From NCBI GenBank assembly GCA_029907105.1, contig JARYMM010000004.1:1-64000 (forward strand): a stretch of DNA of 64,000 bases, given 5' to 3'. This document shows positions 45,218-52,473 of the stretch, one piece after another (the stretch's first letter is position 1; each line of letters begins with the position of its first letter). Source of the stretch: Anaerolineae bacterium. Lineage in GTDB: Bacteria; Chloroflexota; Anaerolineae; UBA3071. The position numbers and the translations under genes are program-made. The notes under the pieces are model-generated. The model did no database searches, was not told where the DNA came from, and was given only the letters and a program-made list of their open reading frames with translations.

Positions 45218-46231
45218 ATGGCCTACTTAAGGTATCTCGGGCAGCGGCTCGTCATCCTCGTGGCGACCATCTTCATCTCCATCACCGTGGTCTTCTTCGT
45301 GCCGCGCATGGTTCCCGGCCATCCCCTGGCCGCCGTCTTCAGCAAGCTGGCCGCCATGGGGGGCAGCCTCAACGCTCCGGAGCTCATCGAGGAGTACACG
45401 CGCATCTTCGGCCTGGACAGAAGCCTGTGGGAGCAGTATGTGAGCTTCCTGCGCGAGCTGGCCCGCGGCAACCTGGGTTATTCCATCAGCAGCTTCCCTT
45501 CCCATGTCTCTGACCTGTTGAAGCCCGCCATCCCCTGGACCATCGGCCTGCTGACGGTGACGACCCTGATCAGTTGGATCTTGGGTTCCCTCATCGGCGC
45601 CGTCGTGGGCTGGAGGGGCCAGAAATCACGCTTCTTCCAGGCCCTCGTGCCGGTAGCCCTGGTACTGTATAGCATCCCCTATTACATCCTGGCCATTATC
45701 CTCATTTTCCTCTTCGCTTTCCACTGGCCCATCTTCCCCCTGCCGGGACCCTATTCGGTGGGGATAGAGCGGGAGCTCTCTTTGGAGTTTGTCCTGGACG
45801 TGCTGCGCCATGCCATATTGCCTGCCCTGAGCATCATCCTGGTTTCGCTAGGCTGGTGGTTCCTGAGCATGCGCAGCCTGATCACCTCCCTGAAAGGCGA
45901 GGACTACATCCTGCAGGCTGAGGCCAAGGGGCTTTCCGACCAGCGCATCCTGTGGGGCTACGCCTTCCGCAATGCCCTCTTGCCTCAGGCCACCGGCCTG
46001 GCCATCTCTCTGGGCCATATCGTCGGCGGGGCACTCCTGACCGAGGTCATCTTCGCCTATCCCGGCCTCGGCTCGTTGATCTACAGTTCCATCCAGGGCA
46101 AGGACTACCCGCTCATCCAGGGCGGCGTCCTCCTCATCATTCTGTCGGTAGCCCTGGCCAATTTCCTCATTGATATCACCTATCCGTTGATTGACCCACG
46201 GATTCGCACAGAGCGCGCGGGGAGAGGGTAG
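45218..46231 (+). CDS. Opp/Dpp-type ABC permease (DppB-like), second set
   Basis: A 337-residue permease of the DppB type. It has the start YLGQRLVILVATIFISITVVFFVPRMVPGHPL, the EAA loop AEAKGLSDQRILWGYAFRNALLPQ, and the ending FLIDITYPLIDPRIRTERAG. It lies 86 bases after the binding-protein gene, and the DppC partner follows 3 bases downstream. Confidence 0.9.
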   Translation: MAYLRYLGQRLVILVATIFISITVVFFVPRMVPGHPLAAVFSKLAAMGGSLNAPELIEEYTRIFGLDRSLWEQYVSFLRELARGNLGYSISSFPSHVSDLLKPAIPWTIGLLTVTTLISWILGSLIGAVVGWRGQKSRFFQALVPVALVLYSIPYYILAIILIFLFAFHWPIFPLPGPYSVGIERELSLEFVLDVLRHAILPALSIILVSLGWWFLSMRSLITSLKGEDYILQAEAKGLSDQRILWGYAFRNALLPQATGLAISLGHIVGGALLTEVIFAYPGLGSLIYSSIQGKDYPLIQGGVLLIILSVALANFLIDITYPLIDPRIRTERAGRG

Positions 46232-46234
46232 CTC

Positions 46235-47104
46235 ATGGCCACGGCACGAGTTGAAACGGGCAAGGGATACGTCGGCGAACTCCTGCGTAACAGGAAGTTC
46301 CTCATCGGATTGATCATCTTCCTGACCCTGTTGACCTTGGCTGTGGCAGGGAACCTGACCACGGATCCTGCCTCCAGGCGCTCAGGCAGCTTCCCCGCCC
46401 GCCTTCCCCCGGGGCCGGGATGGCCGCTGGGCACCGACACGCTGGGGCGGAGCATCGCCGTCCAGATCAGCGAGGCGTTGCCCAAATCCCTGCAAGTCGG
46501 CCTGATTGCCGCCTTCCTGGGCACCTTCTTCGGCGCCCTCATCGGCTTCGTCAGCGGCTACTTCGGCGGGATGGTGGACGCCGTGCTGCGGGTCTTGATT
46601 GACGTCTTCCTCTCCATACCCTCCCTCCTGTTCCTCATCCTGATCGCTGCCCTGGTGAAGGGGGTGAACGTCCAGGCCATGGCCCTGATCATCGGCGCCT
46701 TCGCCTGGCCCTCGCCCGCCCGCCAGGTGCGCGCCCAGGTGCTGAGTCTCAAGGAGCGGGCTTTCGTGCAGGTCGCCCGCCTCTCGGGCATGTCCGGCCT
46801 GGAAATCATCTTCCGCGAGTTGATGCCCCACATGCTGCAATGGTTGGGGGCCAATTTCGTCAACGCCTTCCTCTCCGCCGTCCTGACCGAGTCGGGCCTG
46901 TCCCTCCTCGGGTTGGGCCCGCAGCGGGAGATGACCCTGGGCATGATGGTCTACTGGGCCCTCAGCTATGCAGCCATCCTGCAGAACCTCTGGTGGTGGT
47001 GGGCACCGCCGGTGCTGGCCCTCATCTGCCTCTTTCTCTCCCTGTACCTGATCCACCTGGGCCTCGACGAAGTGAGCAACCCCCGACTGCGCTCACAGGC
47101 GTGA
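46235..47104 (+). CDS. Opp/Dpp-type ABC permease (DppC-like), second set
   Basis: A 289-residue DppC-type permease. LGTDTLGRSIAVQISEALPKSLQVG is the family hallmark, and the EAA loop is VARLSGMSGLEIIFRELMPHMLQ. The N-terminus is short. No ATPase genes follow, unlike the first and third systems; the next gene encodes a PHP-domain hydrolase. The set may use ATPases from the first system or from elsewhere in the genome. Confidence 0.9.
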   Translation: MATARVETGKGYVGELLRNRKFLIGLIIFLTLLTLAVAGNLTTDPASRRSGSFPARLPPGPGWPLGTDTLGRSIAVQISEALPKSLQVGLIAAFLGTFFGALIGFVSGYFGGMVDAVLRVLIDVFLSIPSLLFLILIAALVKGVNVQAMALIIGAFAWPSPARQVRAQVLSLKERAFVQVARLSGMSGLEIIFRELMPHMLQWLGANFVNAFLSAVLTESGLSLLGLGPQREMTLGMMVYWALSYAAILQNLWWWWAPPVLALICLFLSLYLIHLGLDEVSNPRLRSQA

Positions 47105-47151
47105 TACTCCCGACCGGCGCAGCCAATCCACAGGAGCGGTTAATCCCCTTG

Positions 47152-48660
47152 ATGCCCATACAACCTGTCCAATGTCACGATGGCTCCTTGCTTTGGACCC
47201 TGTCCGGTCACCTCACGCCAGAGGACAAGGCAGCCGACGATTACCTCTTGCTGCCCTTCGACGTGCCCCCCGGCCTGCAGCGGCTGACCGTCTCCTACGA
47301 ATACGGCGCAGCGGTCAGCGCTGCCCTGCCCGCCGGCAGCGGCAACGTGCTCGATATCGGCTGCTTCGACCCCCGCGGCAGCCAGTTCCTGCAGGGGGAA
47401 GGCTTCCGCGGCTGGAGCGGCAGCGAACGGCGTACCTTCACCATTGCCCTGGCCGAGGCCACGCCCGGCTACCTGCCCGGCCCCATCTACCCCGGCACCT
47501 GGCACATCCTCCTCGGCCTGTACCGCATCCTGCCCGCCGGATGTGACTATCGCCTCACCATCGTCGGCCAGCGCGGTGAAGGGCCGCCGCCACCGCCGCC
47601 CGCTCCGCTGGCCTCTCCGCTATTGCGCAGGGAAACCCGCTGGTACCGGGGCGACCTGCAAAGCCACACCCACCACTCCGATGGCACAGGCAGCCTGCAC
47701 GACCTGGCAGCAGCGGCCCGGGCGCGGGGGCTCGACTTCGTCGCCGTCACCGAGCACAACACGGTCAGCCATCTGCCCCACCTGGCCCAGGTCGGCGGCG
47801 ACGCCCCTTCGGGCAGAGCGCCTCGGCCGACGCCTCGGCGGAGGCCCTCAGGGCGAAGCCTGCTCCTCATCCCCGGCGAGGAGATCACCACCTACTACGG
47901 GCACGCCAACGCCTGGGGCATCCAGGGCTGGCAGGAGTTCCGCTGCCGCGACGACGCCACCATGGCCCGCATCATGGAGGCTGTGCACGCCGCCGGGGCC
48001 CTCGTCTCCGTCAACCATCCCAAAGACGACGGCCCGCCCTGGGAGTACAGCCCCGATCTGCCCTTCGACTGCGTCGAAGCCTGGCAGGGGGTGTGGGCCT
48101 CCAACAACCATCAATCGCTGGCCTTCTGGGACCGCCTGCTGCGGCAGGGACGGCGGGTGGTGGCTGTGGGGGGAAGCGACAAGCACGTGAAGCCCTTCCA
48201 GGGAGAACCGGCGCCCTACGACCTGGGCACACCAACGACCTGGGTCTATGCTGACGAGCTTTCCACGGCCGGCATCCTGCGCGGCATCCGGGCGGGGCAT
48301 GTCTTCATCTCCGCCGGCCCGCAGGGGCCGGAGTTGTACCTGAGCGCCGACGCCGATGAGGACGGTGTGTACGAAAGCATGATGGGGGACGAGATACTCC
48401 TCCCCGCCGGGCAGCGCATAGGGCTGCGCGCCGGCGTGGTGAACGGCGATGGCCTGACCCTGCGCATCGTCTCGGTCACCGGTGTAAAGGAAATCGCCGT
48501 GGAGAGTGAGGACTTCAGCACCTGCTGGGAGAGCAGGGCGGAAGGCGACACTTTCTATCGGCTTGAGCTGGTTGAGCCTCCCTCTGGGGAGAGCGCCCAT
48601 CCAGCCACGGCGCAGCGACTGGCTCTGTCCAACCCCATCTACGTGTCTGTCGGCGCGTGA
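47152..48660 (+). CDS. PHP-domain metallohydrolase (CehA/McbA-like)
   Basis: A 502-residue protein with an N-terminal beta domain (about 1-150) and a PHP domain. Metal-binding motifs are GDLQSHTHHSDGT (about residue 170), AVTEHNT, the NHPKDDGPPW segment, and GGSDKHVKPF near the C-terminal end of the domain. These match CehA/McbA-type hydrolases, which act on phosphoester or carbamate bonds. A Pro/Arg-rich in-frame insert (about residues 219-240) is encoded by a repeat also present in purH. There is no signal peptide. The ATG at 47152 has a GGAG upstream at long spacing. Function could be a sugar-phosphate or carbamate hydrolase. Confidence 0.8.
   Translation: MPIQPVQCHDGSLLWTLSGHLTPEDKAADDYLLLPFDVPPGLQRLTVSYEYGAAVSAALPAGSGNVLDIGCFDPRGSQFLQGEGFRGWSGSERRTFTIALAEATPGYLPGPIYPGTWHILLGLYRILPAGCDYRLTIVGQRGEGPPPPPPAPLASPLLRRETRWYRGDLQSHTHHSDGTGSLHDLAAAARARGLDFVAVTEHNTVSHLPHLAQVGGDAPSGRAPRPTPRRRPSGRSLLLIPGEEITTYYGHANAWGIQGWQEFRCRDDATMARIMEAVHAAGALVSVNHPKDDGPPWEYSPDLPFDCVEAWQGVWASNNHQSLAFWDRLLRQGRRVVAVGGSDKHVKPFQGEPAPYDLGTPTTWVYADELSTAGILRGIRAGHVFISAGPQGPELYLSADADEDGVYESMMGDEILLPAGQRIGLRAGVVNGDGLTLRIVSVTGVKEIAVESEDFSTCWESRAEGDTFYRLELVEPPSGESAHPATAQRLALSNPIYVSVGA
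47829..47853. repeat. Dispersed repeat in frame in the PHP gene
   Basis: GACGCCTCGGC, then G, GAGGCC, C, TCAGGG. It is nearly the same as the reverse complement of purH 2966-2991. It encodes Thr/Pro/Arg residues in a loop just before the LLLIPGEEITTYYGH strand. Confidence 0.65.
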
Positions 48661-48738
48661 GTTGATGCAGGCTACTGACGAGTCTGGTGGGGCGATTTTC
48701 CATCTGCTGAGGCTGATGGTATAATAAATATGTAGTGT

Positions 48739-48854
48739 ACTATTCAGGCTCAAGCGGGGGGCAGCCCCCACCCTGACCCCCCTGCTCCGGGGGAGGGTTG
48801 GGTGGGGGCGAAAAAACGCCTGTCTGAGTACCTGGCGGGGGATGCCTGAATAGT
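48739..48854. mobile_element. MITE-like element of 116 bp
   Basis: Perfect 11-bp terminal inverted repeats ACTATTCAGGC (48739-48749) and GCCTGAATAGT (48844-48854) enclose a second pair, GCCCCCACCC and GGGTGGGGGC. No coding capacity is present. The structure fits a miniature inverted-repeat element; its source is unknown. It lies between the PHP and YbaK genes, 14 bases after a TATAAT-like box at 48720-48725. Confidence 0.65.
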
Positions 48855-48923
48855 TATCCTTCAACAACACTCAACAGGGAGACCACCGGTTGAGTGGGGA
48901 GCTGACGAAAAGGAGGGATGGCC

Positions 48924-49394
48924 ATGAGATGCAAAGAGCGACTCAAGAAGTACCTGCGCGAACACAACGTCTCCTTTGAAACCATGATCCACCCCGAGGC
49001 CTACACGGCCCAGGAAGTCGCCGCCGCCCAGCACGTTTCCGGTCACCAACTGGCCAAGGTGGTCATGGTCTGGGCCGACGAGCGCATGACCATGCTCGTC
49101 CTTCCGGCCAGCGCCCGCGTTGACTTCCGCAAAGCGGCCAGGGAACTGGGGGCGAAGAAGGTGCGGCTGGCCACGGAAACGGAGTTCTCCCAACATTTCG
49201 ATGATTGCCAGGTGGGGGCCATGCCCCCCTTCGGCAACCTGTACGAGCTGCCCGTCTACGTGGACCGTGCCCTGACCGAACACGACGAAATCGTCTTCCG
49301 CGTCGGCACCTACACAGAGACCATGAAAGTCGCCTACGCCGACTTCGAGCGGCTGGTACAGCCGCAGGTGGGAGAGTTCGGCCTCTATCCCTGA
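48924..49394 (+). CDS. YbaK/EbsC-type aminoacyl-tRNA deacylase-like protein
   Basis: A 156-residue YbaK/ProX-type protein that hydrolyses mischarged tRNAs in related families. Typical segments are HPEAYTAQEVAAAQHVSG, KVVMVWADERMTMLVLPA, and the CQVGAMPPFGNLYELPVYVD motif, whose glycine-rich loop forms the active site. Two ATGs exist: 48918 sits one base behind AGGAGG, too close, so 48924 with a 7-base spacing is preferred. It lies apart from tRNA synthetase genes. Confidence 0.9.
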   Translation: MRCKERLKKYLREHNVSFETMIHPEAYTAQEVAAAQHVSGHQLAKVVMVWADERMTMLVLPASARVDFRKAARELGAKKVRLATETEFSQHFDDCQVGAMPPFGNLYELPVYVDRALTEHDEIVFRVGTYTETMKVAYADFERLVQPQVGEFGLYP

Positions 49395-49448
49395 GCCCAT
49401 GTGATTCTCGCCGCGCCAGCCCGCATTTCGAGATCACGGCCCCACGCG

Positions 49449-50831
49449 ATGGACAAGGGCAGCGCACAGCAGATGGCGTGGGCAGCGTGCCTCGGCCTCA
49501 TCCTCTGCCTGCTGCTGGCTTACCCTGGCTGCCCGCAGCCCGTGTCCACTCGAAACGAAGCCCTTGCGTCGAGGCCACCTGAGGAGGTCGTCATGCCACC
49601 ACTCAAGCTACCCGCTTCTGACATTGGCGTACCCGTAGCTGGCAGGTGTGGTCTCATCAGCAGACTCTGGAACCGGCTCCTGGGGTGGGTTTGTCGCCAG
49701 AAACCGGTTCTGAGGCCGATATCGGACGCCGAGGCACGGTCGTCTCGATCCTCAGAGGAGATGCCCTGGAGCACCGCCGTCAACCTGTCCAACAGCAGCA
49801 CCGATTCCCGCTCCCCGGCAGTAGCCCTGGCTCCCGACGGCACGGTGCATGTGCTCTGGGAAGAGGGGGAGGAGATCTACCACAGCTACCGCAGCGATAC
49901 GGGCTGGTCTTCCCCCGTCCGCGTGGCCACCGGCGAACGCCCGACCTTGGTGGTGGACGGCAACGGCACCGTGCACGCCCTCTTCGCCAACGAATTCGGC
50001 GGCAACTGGGAAATCTTTTACGTCCACTGGGCGGGCAGCCATTGGACGCTGCCGCGCAACATCTCTTACACCAGCGGCGCTTCGGGCATGCCGCGCCTTG
50101 CCCTGGCCCCCGATGGCCTGCTCCACGCCGTGTGGGCCGACACCACGCCCGGCTATTCGGTCATCTACCACGGCCAGCAGCAGGGGCCTTACTGGATCAA
50201 CCAGCCCATTCCCAACGCCCGCGGCAGCGTGCCGGCGCTGGCCATTGACGGTCAAGGCCGACTGCACGTCGTCTGGCAGGATCAGGACACCCCTTCCAGC
50301 CCCTTCGAAGTCTACTACAGCCGCCGGGACAGCCAGGGGTGGTCACTGCCGGAAAACATCTCCGCCAGCGCCAGCGCCCAATCGGCCATCGCCGACCTGA
50401 GCCTGGACGCCCAGGGCACGGCCTATCTGGTCTGGGAAGAGGAAACCGGCGGCGGCTGGCAGATTTACCACAGCTACGGGCAGGTGGGCTACTGGTCCGT
50501 GCCCGCCGACATCTCGCAGTCGCCCAACGCCTGTCATCTGGCCCGGGTCGTCGTCACGCCACAGCAGGTCATGCATGTGGCCTGGGAAGAGGGCACGGTC
50601 CTGCGCTCCCGCCACAAAGGAGCTCAGGCCGGCGAGTGGTTCCCGGCGGAGACCATCGCCAGCAACCCGCTGGGGTTGGGCGACGTGGCCCTGGCTGCTG
50701 CCGCCGATGGCCGTGTGCACGCCGTGTGGGCCGCCCGCATGGCCGGCGGGCAGCGAGACATCTTCCACAGCGAACGGCCCTCGGCGCTCAAGCACAAGAT
50801 CATCTTCCCCATCGTCATGCGCGACAACTGA
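49449..50831 (+). CDS. Secreted beta-propeller (sialidase-like repeat) protein
   Basis: A 460-residue protein with an N-terminal hydrophobic segment that ends in a possible lipobox (LLLAYPGC). Residues about 120-440 hold repeated units of the form LAPDGTVHVLWEE / VDGNGTVHALFANE / IDGQGRLHVVWQDQ, about six to seven, as in BNR/sialidase-like propellers. No Asp-box catalytic set is obvious, so binding is likelier than hydrolysis. The C-terminus KIIFPIVMRDN resembles the hydrophobic end found on secreted Chloroflexota proteins. Start choice (49449) is uncertain; GTG 49401 and ATG 49473 are possible. Confidence 0.75.
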   Translation: MDKGSAQQMAWAACLGLILCLLLAYPGCPQPVSTRNEALASRPPEEVVMPPLKLPASDIGVPVAGRCGLISRLWNRLLGWVCRQKPVLRPISDAEARSSRSSEEMPWSTAVNLSNSSTDSRSPAVALAPDGTVHVLWEEGEEIYHSYRSDTGWSSPVRVATGERPTLVVDGNGTVHALFANEFGGNWEIFYVHWAGSHWTLPRNISYTSGASGMPRLALAPDGLLHAVWADTTPGYSVIYHGQQQGPYWINQPIPNARGSVPALAIDGQGRLHVVWQDQDTPSSPFEVYYSRRDSQGWSLPENISASASAQSAIADLSLDAQGTAYLVWEEETGGGWQIYHSYGQVGYWSVPADISQSPNACHLARVVVTPQQVMHVAWEEGTVLRSRHKGAQAGEWFPAETIASNPLGLGDVALAAAADGRVHAVWAARMAGGQRDIFHSERPSALKHKIIFPIVMRDN

Positions 50832-50869
50832 AGAAGTCAAAGGGGCCGATCGCGTCACCATGCAGGCAA

Positions 50870-50933
50870 GAGATGCTTCGCTGGAGTCGGCCGAGCAATA
50901 AAGTTTGACGCCTGAAACCCGCTCAGCATGACA
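50870..50933. repeat. GAGATxCTTCGCT...CGCTCAGxATGACA repeat, copy 2
   Basis: Starts GAGATGCTTCGCT and ends CGCTCAGCATGACA, like the copy at 16579-16616, but with a longer middle. It lies between the propeller and radical SAM genes. Confidence 0.5.
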
Positions 50934-51007
50934 AATACGGTTGTAGTATTAGGCCCCTCAGCCCCCTGTCTGTTACCGATCGGGGGGCGAATCACCGGAG
51001 ATCCGGG

Positions 51008-51904
51008 ATGAACCTCACCGGTTTACACCTGCTGCTGAGCTATAAATGCACCCACGAGTGCGATCATTGCTTCGTCTGGAGCAGCCCGCGGGCCGAGGGG
51101 ACGATGACCCTGGCCCAGGTGCGGGAGATTTACCGCCAGGCAGCGGAGTTGGGCACGGTGCGCCACATCTTCCTGGAGGGGGGCGAGCCGTTTCTCTACT
51201 ACCCGATCATGGTCAAGGCTGTGGAAGAGGGGCGGCGATGCGGTTTCCAGGTGGGGGTGGTCTCCAACAGCTACTGGGCCACCAGCGAAGAGGATGCCCT
51301 GGAATGGCTGCGGCCGCTGGCCGCCGCGGGGCTGTCCAGCCTTGACCTCTCCAGCGATCTCTTCCACGGCGAGGCGGACGAGCAGACGGAGACGCCGGAG
51401 GCCAGGCGGGGCACGGCGGCGGCGCAGGCGTTGGGCCTGCGCTGTGGCAGGCTCACCGTGCAGACGCCGGTGGGCGGCGCGCTTTATCCGGAGCAGCCGG
51501 GCGATACGCTGATGTTCCGCGGCCGCGCCGTGGCCAAACTGCTGGCGGGGGTGCCTCGCCAGCCCTGGGAGAGCTTCGTGGAGTGCCCCTACGAGGATCT
51601 GGCCGAGCCCGGCCGCGTGCATGTGGACCCCCTGGGCTACCTGCATCTCTGCCAGGGGCTGACCATGGGCAACCTCTTCCAGCGGCCGCTGGCCGGGTGG
51701 GTGGCCGCCTACGATCCGCAGAAGCATCCCATCGTCGGGCCACTGCTGGCGGGCGGTCCGGCCGAGCTGGTGCGTCGCTACGGGCTGGCGCACGAGGAAA
51801 GCTACGCCGATGCCTGCCACCTCTGCTACACGGCCCGCCAAACCCTGCGCCCTCGCTTCCCCGACCTCCTGGCCCCTGACCAGATGTACGGCGTGGGGTT
51901 GTAG
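51008..51904 (+). CDS. Radical SAM protein with SPASM-like C-terminus
   Basis: A 298-residue radical SAM enzyme. The cluster motif CxxxCxxC is C14, C18 and C21 (CTHECDHC), and HIFLEGGEPFLYYP is the SAM-contacting GGE segment. The C-terminal third has further cysteines in VECPYEDL, GYLHLCQGLTMGN and ADACHLCYTA, like an auxiliary SPASM-type cluster. Such proteins modify peptides or act on other substrates. The protein is short for a SPASM enzyme. No obvious precursor peptide is adjacent, although a mini-ORF lies at 52386-52418. Confidence 0.83.
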   Translation: MNLTGLHLLLSYKCTHECDHCFVWSSPRAEGTMTLAQVREIYRQAAELGTVRHIFLEGGEPFLYYPIMVKAVEEGRRCGFQVGVVSNSYWATSEEDALEWLRPLAAAGLSSLDLSSDLFHGEADEQTETPEARRGTAAAQALGLRCGRLTVQTPVGGALYPEQPGDTLMFRGRAVAKLLAGVPRQPWESFVECPYEDLAEPGRVHVDPLGYLHLCQGLTMGNLFQRPLAGWVAAYDPQKHPIVGPLLAGGPAELVRRYGLAHEESYADACHLCYTARQTLRPRFPDLLAPDQMYGVGL

Positions 51905-51941
51905 GAGGACTTTGGAGCGCCCTGGGCCGGTTCTTCTGATC

Positions 51942-51970
51942 TTGACAGAAATCGTGTCATGTGGTAAAAT
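51942..51970 (+). promoter_or_regulatory. Consensus-like promoter upstream of the third Opp/Dpp operon
   Basis: TTGACA (51942-51947), 17-base spacer, TAAAAT (51965-51970), the same -10 as the promoter at 34965. It would begin a leader of about 490 bases that includes the 155-bp repeat and a mini-ORF before the binding-protein gene. Confidence 0.65.
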
Positions 51971-52006
51971 TTGGATGTTCACAAAACACGTGTCGTACTA
52001 TTTAGG

Positions 52007-52161
52007 GTCATTACGAGGAGCGCAGTTTGCGACGAAGGACCATCCCTCGCTGGCGCTCGGGACAGGCCGCCGAGGCTCGCCCGAGGCGCAATCCCCAGGC
52101 GTGCAGGAGATTGCTTCGCTTCATCCGGCGAAAACCCCTGCCGGATGAAGCTCGCAATGAC
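52007..52161. repeat. 155-bp palindromic element GTCATTACGAG...CTCGCAATGAC
   Basis: Outer ends GTCATTACGAG (52007-52017) and CTCGCAATGAC (52151-52161) pair with one mismatch. Inner hairpins include GCTTCATCCGGC with GCCGGATGAAGC (about 52117-52152) and CCGAGGCTCGCCCGAGG-type repeats. The ends are typical of a dispersed bacterial repeat; no ORF is present. Confidence 0.7.
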
Positions 52162-52473
52162 GGGGCTGGAGTCTTCGTAAACTCGATCACATTCCCTGGA
52201 CAGCCTATGTCCCTCCTTCCTAACCACAGTGCCACAGCCCTGGCAAGAGTTGGGCTGCATTGTAACGCCCATGTTTCCGGAATACACCGAAGACCGACAG
52301 CACCCCATCCAGCGCGCAGGATTGCCAGCAGACTTTATACACCGGCGCCATGCCGCTTTTCCCAGTCACGAGCAAAGGAGGTGAGGTGAAGTATGGATTA
52401 TTAAGTGAGACAGACTGACTGTCGGCAGGTCCAAAAATCAGAATAAAAGAAACAAACAAGGAGGGCAGTAAAA
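52162..52473. other. Leader region with a strong binding site and a mini-ORF
   Basis: Between the repeat and the binding-protein gene. AAAGGAGGTGAG (52374-52385) is a near-perfect ribosome binding site followed directly by GTG and a ten-codon frame (52386-52418) that ends in TGA. This may be a leader peptide or a decayed gene start. No other gene is seen. Confidence 0.4.

Noticed and set aside
48739-48854. Intrinsic terminator for the PHP gene
   Set aside because: The terminal repeats are widely spaced and enclose a second palindrome, and no T-run follows; a MITE-like element fits better.
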